Source: a virus. Taken from it: a stretch of 25,054 nucleotides of DNA. Position 1 is the first letter of the stretch. Every line of letters begins with the position of its first letter. The DNA lies in IMG/VR virus record IMGVR_UViG_3300032516_000189, positions 1 to 25,054 of that record. One strand, written 5' to 3'. Both the position numbers and the translations under genes were made by a program. A model generated the notes under the pieces. It was given only the letters and a program-made list of their open reading frames with translations, ran no database searches and was not told the origin of the DNA. Below are positions 15,593 through 22,334 of this stretch, piece by piece.

Positions 15593-16126
15593 ATGAATTT
15601 TAATGATTTTTATAATTTAGAATTATATGAAATAGATTTATCAAATCTTTCTTTATTAAGAGAAATGGATAAAGAAGATTTAATGAATAATACCGATCCA
15701 AAGAGAGTAGAGAGAGCTAGAAAAGAATTAAGGACTAGACCTCCTAAAGTTACAGTAATGGATGATGGTATTGAGAGAGTTGAATATAATTTTAAAGCTA
15801 ATCCTACAGTAGAATTTAGAAACCATTGGGGATATTGTGATCATAAAGATGATGATATAGTAGAGCTTTTTTGTGATTGCAAGGATTTCTTTTTTAGATT
15901 ATATGCACCATTGGTTAAAGCAGGAATTGCTAAATATAAAGTTCCTCCTAAATTTGTTAAAAGAGGAAATATGTTAAATGGTCTTCCTTTAGCTGCTCCA
16001 CCACCAAAATCAACTGGATATGGTGGAATATTGCCACATAATAAGCAATGGACTAAAAAGACTAATCCTAATGGAACTTTATATGTTTGTAAACACTTAT
16101 ATGCCTTACTATCAGATTATATATAA
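15593..16126 (+). CDS. SWIM-type zinc-finger protein
   Basis: A 177-residue protein with the SWIM signature CxC...CxH: C94-D-C96 in ELFCDCKDFFFRLY and C166-K-H168 in TLYVCKHLYALL. The cysteines and the CKH pair are ~70 residues apart, a long insert for the family; the insert is Pro/Lys/Gly-rich. SWIM domains bind zinc and usually mediate DNA or protein contacts. Residues 36-60 are Arg/Lys-rich (PKRVERARKELRTRPPK). The N-terminal MNFNDFYNLELYE faintly resembles the capsid-targeting leaders of nearby genes, but not enough to call. Location between fibres and small head-associated genes suggests a virion or DNA-packaging accessory role. Its stop lies in the next late promoter. Confidence 0.75.
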   Translation: MNFNDFYNLELYEIDLSNLSLLREMDKEDLMNNTDPKRVERARKELRTRPPKVTVMDDGIERVEYNFKANPTVEFRNHWGYCDHKDDDIVELFCDCKDFFFRLYAPLVKAGIAKYKVPPKFVKRGNMLNGLPLAAPPPKSTGYGGILPHNKQWTKKTNPNGTLYVCKHLYALLSDYI

Positions 16127-16153
16127 ATAATTATTAAAGGGAGATTATTATAT
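16121..16153 (+). promoter_or_regulatory. Late promoter with a small start-masking hairpin
   Basis: TATAAATA lies at 16122-16129, overlapping the TAA of the SWIM gene; predicted start near 16135. ATATAAATAAT (16121-16131) can pair with ATTATTATAT (16144-16153) with one bulged A, loop 16132-16143 holding AAGGGAG, and the 3' arm covering the first two bases of ATG 16152. Same layout as at 179 and 1005 but all A-U, so the hairpin may be chance. Confidence 0.55.
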
Positions 16154-16553
16154 GAGTTATAAAGAATATTTAATAGAAAAATTAAACGAAGAAGTAGAAG
16201 ATTGGAAAGAAGTATCGGGACAAAAAATTAGATCATCTATTAAAAATGATCTTCAATTAAAAAGTGGGGATGTAATTCCACAAGGAACTAATATTGAATT
16301 TGTTTTTGTTGAAAAAGATAGACAATATAGAATTAAAATAATTAAAACAGATAATGCTCAAGTTAAAGTTCCTATTTTATTAAAAGCATATAATCAAAAT
16401 ATTAAAGCTATTAATAAAATACCTAGTGAAAATACATTAGGAAAATATGTAATGGATGGAAATACTAAAACTGTTACAGGAAAAATTACGGATCCAGATT
16501 CAACAGCAACAGATGGTTCACCATCTTGGTTATTAGTATTAGGAATGATTTAA
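16152..16553 (+). CDS. Small protein with capsid-targeting-like N-terminus
   Basis: A 133-residue protein that starts MSYKEYLIEKLNEE, close to the leader of the gene at 2580 and to T4 internal-protein leaders; L-x-E cleavage sites fall after E9 and E13. The rest has strand-rich segments (GTNIEFVFVEKDRQYRIKII, AQVKVPILLKAY) and a C-terminal Asp/Thr-rich stretch before LLVLGMI. No enzyme motif. Clear AAGGGAG fixes the start. The neighbouring gene at 16570 has a related leader but an unrelated body. Candidate head-internal protein processed by the gp21-type protease; function after delivery unknown. Confidence 0.75.
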   Translation: MSYKEYLIEKLNEEVEDWKEVSGQKIRSSIKNDLQLKSGDVIPQGTNIEFVFVEKDRQYRIKIIKTDNAQVKVPILLKAYNQNIKAINKIPSENTLGKYVMDGNTKTVTGKITDPDSTATDGSPSWLLVLGMI

Positions 16554-16569
16554 ATAATAAGGATATAAA

Positions 16570-16968
16570 ATGAAATTTAAACAATATTTAAAAGAAAGAC
16601 TTATTATTGAAGAATTAACTTTGTTGGAAGATGAAGTTGAAACTAAACCTCTTGATAAAAAATTTATTATCAAATTGATGAATTATTTAGAAAGTCTTTT
16701 TCCTTCGTATGGAGATTTTGATAATAGCATGAGTGTTGAATTAAGTAAATATGTTAAAGGTGATATTAAAGATGTTAGAAAATTAAAGAAAAGAATTCAT
16801 GAAATTATTTTAAGACTTAAACATAAACTTATAAGAGATACTCAAACTAAAGTTGAAAAATTAACAGCCGAACCTAAAACACAAGAAGGAAGTAAACCAC
16901 TAGAAAAATTAATACCAAAATCTGTTCCTAGTCCTATGGAAATTTTAGATAGAGGTTATAATGGCTAA
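16570..16968 (+). CDS. Small helical protein with capsid-targeting-like N-terminus
   Basis: A 132-residue, Lys/Glu-rich, helical protein beginning MKFKQYLKERLIIEEL, with possible L-x-E/I-x-E sites at E9 and E14. The middle (KKFIIKLMNYLESLFPSYGDF; DVRKLKKRIHEIILRLKHKLI) is amphipathic and basic, like T4 internal proteins, which are basic and DNA-associated in the head. Overlaps the next gene by 8 bases, so translation is probably coupled. Packaging is inferred. Confidence 0.75.
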   Translation: MKFKQYLKERLIIEELTLLEDEVETKPLDKKFIIKLMNYLESLFPSYGDFDNSMSVELSKYVKGDIKDVRKLKKRIHEIILRLKHKLIRDTQTKVEKLTAEPKTQEGSKPLEKLIPKSVPSPMEILDRGYNG

Positions 16969-17386
16969 ATTAGAACATCGTATTAATATAGATACGATAT
17001 TGACATATATTTTAATTAAGAAATTAATAACTCCAATTGTTCGTTCAAAAGCATATAAATTAGGATTAATAAATAATGCTGGGAAACAATTGAGAGAAGC
17101 AAATACGGAGGAAGAAAGAGGAGCTTTTACATTATTAGATAAAGTTGTTTTTAAATTAAAAAGATTATTAGGGACTAGACTTTTAAATTTAAATAATTTT
17201 TTATATTTACAAACTATTAATTCAGATTTTTATAATAAGTTAATGGTTAAAGGATCAATAACACAAAGAGCAGAAATTATAAGAATTAATCAAGATGTAA
17301 AAACTATTAAAGAAAAATATAATATGTCAGAGGATGACTTAGTATATACGTTACTTAAAGAAGATTTAGATAGAGAATTCGAATAA
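16961..17386 (+). CDS. Conserved-looking helical phage protein, unknown
   Basis: A 141-residue protein. The stretch AYKLGLINNAGKQLREANTEEERGAFTLLDKVVFKLKRLLG is of a pattern I recall from many T4-like phage hypothetical proteins (an AYKLGLID.DGK leader followed by a KRLL helix), but I cannot attach a role. The start ATG lies within the end of the previous gene, with AGAGG 5 bases ahead. A long helical C-terminus ends in an acidic run (EEDLDREFE). Position between candidate internal proteins and the portal suggests a head-assembly or virion role. Confidence 0.75.
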   Translation: MAKLEHRINIDTILTYILIKKLITPIVRSKAYKLGLINNAGKQLREANTEEERGAFTLLDKVVFKLKRLLGTRLLNLNNFLYLQTINSDFYNKLMVKGSITQRAEIIRINQDVKTIKEKYNMSEDDLVYTLLKEDLDREFE

Positions 17387-17398
17387 GAGGAGAGAAAA

Positions 17399-17752
17399 AT
17401 GCCAAGTGCAGTAGTCAAATCATTTGCAAAGAAATCTGGTAAGAATGTAAAAGAAATTGAGAAGATGTGGAATAAAGTATTAGCAAAAGTTAAAGAAACA
17501 TATGAAGATAAAGATGATGATGAAATTTATGCTATTGTCACAGGTATCTTGAAAAAGAATTTAAAAATTCAAGAAGAAGATTCTGCGGCAGCAATTACAA
17601 CATCAACAGCAGGAGATGTATCATCATATGGTGGAGCAGGAAATTTTGCTCCAAAACTAAGTACAGTTTTGTCCCGAATTGGCGATTTTAAACCTAAAAA
17701 GAAAAAGAAAGTTAATGAAGTAAATGAATATATTGATACATTTGTTTTTTAA
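17399..17752 (+). CDS. Small helical protein with basic tail, phage family
   Basis: A 117-residue protein. The first ~58 residues are a helical domain beginning MPSAVVKSFAKKSGKNVKEI and ending DEIYAIVTGILKKNLKI, a type I recall from several T4-like and jumbo phages, function unknown to me. Then a low-complexity Ala/Thr/Ser/Gly segment (AAAITTSTAGDVSSYGG) and a Lys run (KPKKKKK) before NEVNEYIDTFVF. The basic tail could contact DNA. GAGGAG sets the start. It is the gene into whose downstream gap the second homing endonuclease seems to have been inserted. Confidence 0.75.
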   Translation: MPSAVVKSFAKKSGKNVKEIEKMWNKVLAKVKETYEDKDDDEIYAIVTGILKKNLKIQEEDSAAAITTSTAGDVSSYGGAGNFAPKLSTVLSRIGDFKPKKKKKVNEVNEYIDTFVF

Positions 17753-17760
17753 GGATTTAT

Positions 17761-18546
17761 ATGCTTGTATCAAAAAAAATTAAAGTTAATTTACATCCAA
17801 GAAATATAAAGTATTTTGAATCTTTAGGATATATAATACCTAGATTTTTAGATAAATGGGGAAGAATGGTTGTAATTAAAGGAACAAAATTAGAAGTCAA
17901 TATTAAAGATTTAATGAAAAATTCTCCTATTAAAGTATTAAGAAGGTGTGATAATTGTGGTGAAATAAAAAAAATTTCATGGATGAATTATTTCGATAGG
18001 TGTCAAAAATGTGCTAGAACAAAATATACACTTGATAATGTTATAGAAATTTTTAAAAAAGAAAATTGCAAATTATTAAGTTTAACCTATAATAATGTAT
18101 ATGAAAAATTAGAATATATTTGTAATTGTGGAAATAAATCAATTATAACATTGAGTAATTTTTTAAATGGACATAGATGTAATATATGTGGCTTAGAAAA
18201 ACGTATAGAATCTTCAAGGAAAAAAATAACAGAAGAAGATAGATTACGAGCAAAAAATGAAAAAAGAGAAAGAACTAAATTAGAACAACAACGATGGAAA
18301 AATATAATTAAAAGAAGAGATAATTATAAATGTCAAATATGTGGATATCAAGGTAAATTGCTTGATAATTTCATGAATGCCCATCATATAGAATCTTTTT
18401 TAAATAATAAAGAATTAAGATTGGATATAAATAACGGAATAACATTTTGTCATAAATGTCATAGAAAATTTCATAATAAATATGGAATTAAAAATAATAA
18501 TGAAAAACAGTTTAATGAATTTTTATTAATTGAAAAAGGAGTATAA
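17761..18546 (+). CDS. Free-standing HNH homing endonuclease, second copy
   Basis: A 261-residue HNH nuclease. The N-terminal ~90 residues parallel those of the first one (KIKVN..., GYIIP, EVNIKDLMKNSPIKV, RRCDNCG, CQKCARTKY). Residues 91-145 form a different module (LDNVIEIFKKENCKLLSLTY ... YICNCGNKS ... GHRCNICG), a zinc-ribbon repeat type known from phage endonucleases of the DUF723-like class. The C-terminal HNH core has C191/C194, H208-H209, N224/N225, C230/C233, H234 and H238. Domain swapping between the two genes is therefore visible. It lies in the gap before the portal gene; its last codons supply the portal's AAGGAG, and only three bases separate the two genes. No late promoter precedes it. 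Confidence 0.9.
   Translation: MLVSKKIKVNLHPRNIKYFESLGYIIPRFLDKWGRMVVIKGTKLEVNIKDLMKNSPIKVLRRCDNCGEIKKISWMNYFDRCQKCARTKYTLDNVIEIFKKENCKLLSLTYNNVYEKLEYICNCGNKSIITLSNFLNGHRCNICGLEKRIESSRKKITEEDRLRAKNEKRERTKLEQQRWKNIIKRRDNYKCQICGYQGKLLDNFMNAHHIESFLNNKELRLDINNGITFCHKCHRKFHNKYGIKNNNEKQFNEFLLIEKGV
18426..18433 (+). promoter_or_regulatory. Possible late promoter inside HNH gene, before portal
   Basis: Exact TATAAATA followed by ACGG, within the HNH codons for DINNG, about 120 bases before the portal ATG. Such octamers also occur by chance in AT-rich coding DNA, so only weak support; it would give the portal gene a promoter independent of the endonuclease. Confidence 0.25.
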
Positions 18547-18549
18547 CAT

Positions 18550-20373
18550 ATGGACCTTTCCAAGATTTTTTTGATGAACCCCTTTTCTAAATTTTTTAGA
18601 GCAGCTAGAGTAAGTACGGGTGAAGAAAGAAAAGAAAATGAAGAAATTCTAAATAGCCAAGGTGCTTCTCAAGAAGAAATCGATTTCGGAAGGTTTGCAA
18701 ATTACGAGGGATTAGAAGGACTTGGTAGTGGTGGATTAACCTATATAGGAATTCAATTTGAACAATTCTTTGCAAACAAAGCGGCTAGAATCGGTAAGTA
18801 TAGAGAAATGTCTTTATATCCTGAAATTTCAGATGCGTTAGATCAAATATGTGATGAAGCTATTCAAGAAAATGATACCGGAGAAATTGTATCATTAGAA
18901 ATTAAAAAAGAAATGCCAGAACATATTGAAGAAGAAGTTCGTAAACAATGGAAATATATTCTCAATGATGTTTTTTCTTTTAATGCTAGAGCATGGGATT
19001 TATTTAGAAAATGGTTAGTCGATGATGAATTATATGTAGAAGTAATAAGTGATAAAAATGGAGATAATATAATAGGAATTAAAATATTAGCTCCACAAAC
19101 TGTAATGCCTATCTATGTAGAAAATACAATTAAAGGCTTTATGCAGACTAGTCTTCCTAAAAAAGATGTAAATGAAGTTGCATCTTCATCGGTTGAAAAT
19201 GCTACTGTAATGTTTGATAAAGATCAAATTGCATATTCTAATTATGGATTGTATGGACAAAACTTTTTGGATGTAAGAGGATTTTTAGAATCTACAATCA
19301 GAGTATATAATCAATTAAGAAACTTAGAAGATTCATTAGTTATCTATAGACTAGTTCGTGCGCCAGAAAGAAGGGTATGGAATATTAATGTTGGTAAGAT
19401 GCCAAAGGGAAAAGCTGAAGAATATATTAAAGGACTTATTCAAAAATATAAGAAAAGAATTATATATGATACAAATACTGGTGCAATGAATTCTGCTCAA
19501 AATGTTCAAGCTTTAACAGAAGATTTTTGGTTTGCAAAAAATGAAAATGGAGAAGGAACATCTGTAGATACAATTGGTGGAGGAATGAATTTAGGAGAAT
19601 TAGATGATGTTAATTATTTTCTTCAAAAAATGTATAAGACTTTAAAGTTACCTAGATCAAGATGGGAAGATCCTGCTAATAGTGTTTATTCATCTGGTAA
19701 GTCAGGTGAAGTTGTAAGGGAAGAAATTAAATTTTCAAATTTTGTAGGAAGACTTCAAAATAGATTTAAATATATTCTTATTGATCCATTTTTAACACAA
19801 TTGAGAATGCAAGGTATAGATCCAATGTATATAAATGATTCTATTTATAATGTAAGTTTTACTAGATCAAATTTATACAGAGAATATAAAGAAATGGAAT
19901 TAACAGAATCTAGATTTGCATTATTAACAACTATGAATGATTTTGTTTTTAGTGATGAAAATCCACAAGGATATTTTTCTAAAGAGTTTATACTTAAAAA
20001 ATATTTCTTAATGTCAGATGAAGAATGGGATGAAAATCTTAATGATTTAAGAAAAGAAAAGTTACAAGCTTCTGAAGCAAAAGCAGAAGGTGGTGAAGAA
20101 GGATTTGGTGGTGAAGAAGAAGGTGGTGAAGAAGGTGGAGGAGAATTTGGAGGTGGTGGTGAAGAAGCACCAGCAGAAGGTGAAGCGGCACCTGAAAAAC
20201 CTACTACACCAGAGGAAGAATTACCAGTAGCTCCAGAATCTACTAATATTGAATTTGGTAAAGAAAGCGATGATGATACTGAGATTTTTAAAAACTGGAT
20301 GAAAGATGATAAAACTATACAAAATAAAAAAAGAGATAATAGTTTATTATCAAAAGGGGATAAAATTATTTAA
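18550..20373 (+). CDS. gp20: Portal vertex protein (T4 gp20 type)
   Basis: A 607-residue portal, against about 524 in T4. The dodecameric portal nucleates prohead assembly, docks the terminase for packaging and later joins the neck. Hallmarks: KAARIGKYREMSLYPEISDA (~residues 77-96), the WDLFRKWLVDDELYVEVI region, VYNQLRNLEDSLVIYRLVRA followed by PERRVWNINVGKMPKGKAEE, and KLPRSRWEDPANS. Residues ~512-560 are an added Gly/Glu-rich low-complexity tail ending in an acidic/Lys segment. Ribosome binding site AAGGAG lies in the end of the endonuclease gene. The gp20-gp67-gp21-gp22-gp23 order downstream is that of T4, here interrupted by two GNAT-like genes. Confidence 0.95.
   Translation: MDLSKIFLMNPFSKFFRAARVSTGEERKENEEILNSQGASQEEIDFGRFANYEGLEGLGSGGLTYIGIQFEQFFANKAARIGKYREMSLYPEISDALDQICDEAIQENDTGEIVSLEIKKEMPEHIEEEVRKQWKYILNDVFSFNARAWDLFRKWLVDDELYVEVISDKNGDNIIGIKILAPQTVMPIYVENTIKGFMQTSLPKKDVNEVASSSVENATVMFDKDQIAYSNYGLYGQNFLDVRGFLESTIRVYNQLRNLEDSLVIYRLVRAPERRVWNINVGKMPKGKAEEYIKGLIQKYKKRIIYDTNTGAMNSAQNVQALTEDFWFAKNENGEGTSVDTIGGGMNLGELDDVNYFLQKMYKTLKLPRSRWEDPANSVYSSGKSGEVVREEIKFSNFVGRLQNRFKYILIDPFLTQLRMQGIDPMYINDSIYNVSFTRSNLYREYKEMELTESRFALLTTMNDFVFSDENPQGYFSKEFILKKYFLMSDEEWDENLNDLRKEKLQASEAKAEGGEEGFGGEEEGGEEGGGEFGGGGEEAPAEGEAAPEKPTTPEEELPVAPESTNIEFGKESDDDTEIFKNWMKDDKTIQNKKRDNSLLSKGDKII
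20085..20165 (+). repeat. Low-complexity GGN-GAA repeat in portal C-terminus
   Basis: A run of GGT/GGA and GAA codons encoding Gly-Glu-rich units (GGEEGFGGEEEGGEEGGGEF). The simple-sequence DNA is likely prone to length change by slippage. It codes for a flexible acidic linker absent from T4 gp20. Confidence 0.8.
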
Positions 20374-20382
20374 GGAGATATA

Positions 20383-20928
20383 ATGAGTTATATAGAATGT
20401 TTAAATAATTTAATTACTGAAAATAATTTATCTAATGAAATTAAAGATTTAAAATTTCGTGATGAAGTTGTTGGACATCATAACGGTCAAACAGATTTTA
20501 TACTTTATGCTATTCTTAATAATAAAGCTGTGGGAACAACTGAATATGTAGAATTTAATAAAATTCCTTCTATTTCGATGATTAAAGTACAACCATCTTA
20601 TAGAAGATTAGGTATTGCAAAAAATATGGTAAGATATATACAATCACAATATCCACAGAAAGAAATTGAATGGGGGATGACAACTCCTGAAGGGACTGCA
20701 TTATATCAATCAATTAAAGATGAATTATATGTTGATAAAGAAAAAATACTTTTAAAGAAAAAATATGAAGATTTAGTTTTAGAAAGAGATAAATTAAAAA
20801 AGGCTATGGATGATTTATATAAAAAATTTGATACTAATCCAGATAAAATTAGAAATAAAATTAAAGAATTAAATGACAGATTTGTTGTTGTTGATGATGA
20901 AATTTATGAATTAGAAAAAGAAATTTAG
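20383..20928 (+). CDS. GNAT-like acetyltransferase with capsid-targeting-like leader
   Basis: A 181-residue protein. Residues 65-80 (SMIKVQPSYRRLGIAK) match GNAT motif A, the acetyl-CoA pyrophosphate loop (R-R-x-G-x-A at 74-79), after a strand region (FILYAILNNKAVGTTEYVEF). A catalytic residue cannot be picked out. Residues ~117-180 form a charged coiled coil (KKKYEDLVLERDKLKKAMDD). The N-terminus MSYIECLNNLITEN resembles the leaders of the other candidate internal proteins, with an I-x-E site after E13. It stands between portal and protease, where T4 has only gp67 and gp68. Acetylation of a host or virion target after packaging is inferred, not shown. AAGGAG precedes the start. Confidence 0.75.
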   Translation: MSYIECLNNLITENNLSNEIKDLKFRDEVVGHHNGQTDFILYAILNNKAVGTTEYVEFNKIPSISMIKVQPSYRRLGIAKNMVRYIQSQYPQKEIEWGMTTPEGTALYQSIKDELYVDKEKILLKKKYEDLVLERDKLKKAMDDLYKKFDTNPDKIRNKIKELNDRFVVVDDEIYELEKEI

Positions 20929-20936
20929 AATAAATA

Positions 20937-20944
20937 TATAAATA
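20937..20944 (+). promoter_or_regulatory. T4-type late promoter, near-leaderless start
   Basis: Exact TATAAATA in a 27-base gap. T4 spacing puts the transcript start near 20950, only about six bases before the ATG at 20956, with no room for a ribosome binding site. Either the mRNA is almost leaderless or this octamer serves the genes further down. Confidence 0.5.
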
Positions 20945-20955
20945 ATAATAAGACT

Positions 20956-21393
20956 ATGAGTTATATAAAATATTTAACACAACATTTAGAATATTTTAAT
21001 TTTCTAAATGAAGACATAATGAATGAAACAGATTTAAAAGAGGCAAATATATTTGCCGAAGATAATAATGTTTTAATATATGATGATAAGAAATTGATAA
21101 CCATAGTAAAAGAATCTAGTTCAAATAAATTGATTGGAGCATTGTGGACTTCTTGGAATGTGAATGAAGAATTTTCTTTTGAAACAATTGTTGATGTAAA
21201 ATATGGAAATATGGGAATAGGTTCTAGATTAGTAGATGAAGCAATTGAGGAATATAATTTTGAATCTAAAAAATATAAAAATCCAAAAATGAGAATGCAA
21301 GTTATTTCTCAAGTTATGGAAAAGATGTTATTGAAAAGAAATTTTAAAATAGAAAGTGTTGCTCCAGGTAGAAAAATAATGATAAGAAAATAG
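20956..21393 (+). CDS. Second GNAT-like protein with capsid-targeting-like leader
   Basis: A 145-residue protein. Residues 73-95 (FSFETIVDVKYGNMGIGSRL) carry the GNAT acetyl-CoA loop G-N-x-G-I-G (84-89) after a strand, and a C-terminal KMLLKRNFKIESV end typical of the fold. A strand pair (NVLIYDDKKLITIVKE; KLIGALWTSW) precedes it. The N-terminus MSYIKYLTQHL shares MSYI with the gene before and an L-x-E site after E19 (FLNE). No good Shine-Dalgarno lies before the ATG (only AAG), unlike nearly all neighbours. Two different GNATs side by side inside the head operon is unusual. Enzyme activity and target unknown. Confidence 0.7.
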   Translation: MSYIKYLTQHLEYFNFLNEDIMNETDLKEANIFAEDNNVLIYDDKKLITIVKESSSNKLIGALWTSWNVNEEFSFETIVDVKYGNMGIGSRLVDEAIEEYNFESKKYKNPKMRMQVISQVMEKMLLKRNFKIESVAPGRKIMIRK

Positions 21394-21404
21394 AGGAGGT
21401 TAAA

Positions 21405-21590
21405 ATGGATTCGGTTATTAAAACAATTTTGGATGGTGATTGGACAGAGATGAAATCTTATTGTGAAAAGAAGTTGGCAGAAAAAACAACAGAAAGAATT
21501 AATGATAAGAAAATCGAAGTATTGGCAAAAATTAATGGAGTTGATGTAGAAAAACAAAAGGAAATAATGGATATTTCAAAGGGAGAATAA
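21405..21590 (+). CDS. gp67: Prohead core protein, gp67-like
   Basis: A 61-residue protein. MDSVIKTILDGDWTEMKSYC then KKLAEKTTERINDKKIEVLA matches the pattern of T4 gp67 (MEGLIEAIKSNDLVAARKLF..., then AARTIDLIKEEKIAIA), and the gene lies between portal and protease as in T4. gp67 is a minor prohead core component needed for correct head shape and is degraded by gp21. The long acidic tail of T4 gp67 is missing here. GAGGAGG precedes the ATG, and it ends one base before the protease ATG region. Confidence 0.75.
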   Translation: MDSVIKTILDGDWTEMKSYCEKKLAEKTTERINDKKIEVLAKINGVDVEKQKEIMDISKGE

Positions 21591-21591
21591 T

Positions 21592-22257
21592 ATGGCAAAA
21601 CTCTTAACAGAATTTCTCTCATTTGATAAGCTAGAGGTTTTGACAGAGAAAATAGAAAATTCGGAAGAAAAAACATATAAATTGAAGGGTCCGTTTTTAG
21701 AAGCAGAAAGTAAAAATAAGAATGGTAGAATTTATAGTAAAGAAACTCTTATTAGAGAAGTTAAAGATTTTTATGAAACTAAAATCCTAAAGAAAAGATC
21801 AATGGGAGAATTAGATCATCCTGAAAACCCACAAATTAATTTAGAAAGAGTTTCTCATATTATTGAAGATTTAAAAATGGAAGGCAATGTTGGTATTGGT
21901 GTGGCTAAATTGATAGATACACCAATGGGAAGAATCGCACAAACACTAGTCAAAGAAGGTGTAGTTGTAGGAATGTCAACAAGAGGTGTTGGTTCTTTAG
22001 ATGGTGATAGAGTTAAAGAAGATTATAAACTTATAACTGTGGATATAGTTGCTGATCCTTCTGCACCTAATGCATTTGTGGAAGGTGTATTAGAGAATAA
22101 AAATTTTATTATTGGTAAAGATGGCGAAATTGTAGAGGAAGCAATTGAAAATTTACAAAAAGAAGTTGATAAAAAATATAGCGGTAAAGATATGTCACAA
22201 CTAGTTTTGCGTTATATGATGAATTTTGTTAGAGAAATTAGAAGTAAAAAAAATTAA
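21592..22257 (+). CDS. gp21: Prohead maturation protease (T4 gp21 type)
   Basis: A 221-residue serine protease of the T4 prohead class (MEROPS S80), close to the T4 size of about 212. It cleaves scaffold, capsid and internal proteins after (L/I/F)-x-E, and then itself. Catalytic region: GELDHPE with H76, and VVVGMSTRGVGS with S129; the acidic partner is probably in VDIVADPSAP (D151 or D155). The conserved NKNGRIYSKETL segment (43-54) also fits. It would process the leaders of the candidate internal proteins in this window. Ribosome binding site AAGGGAG; start one base after the gp67-like stop. Confidence 0.93.
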   Translation: MAKLLTEFLSFDKLEVLTEKIENSEEKTYKLKGPFLEAESKNKNGRIYSKETLIREVKDFYETKILKKRSMGELDHPENPQINLERVSHIIEDLKMEGNVGIGVAKLIDTPMGRIAQTLVKEGVVVGMSTRGVGSLDGDRVKEDYKLITVDIVADPSAPNAFVEGVLENKNFIIGKDGEIVEEAIENLQKEVDKKYSGKDMSQLVLRYMMNFVREIRSKKN

Positions 22258-22286
22258 AGAAAAAAGTTATTTTTAAGTCTAAGAAC

Positions 22287-22294
22287 TATAAATA
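22287..22294 (+). promoter_or_regulatory. T4-type late promoter before scaffold and capsid genes
   Basis: Exact TATAAATA followed by ATTATAA in a 77-base gap; predicted start near 22300, then AAAGGAGGA and ATG 22335. No octamer precedes gp23, so this may drive both gp22 and gp23. Confidence 0.75.
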
Positions 22295-22334
22295 ATTATA
22301 ATAGTAACATAGGACCGTTAAAGGAGGAAAATAT

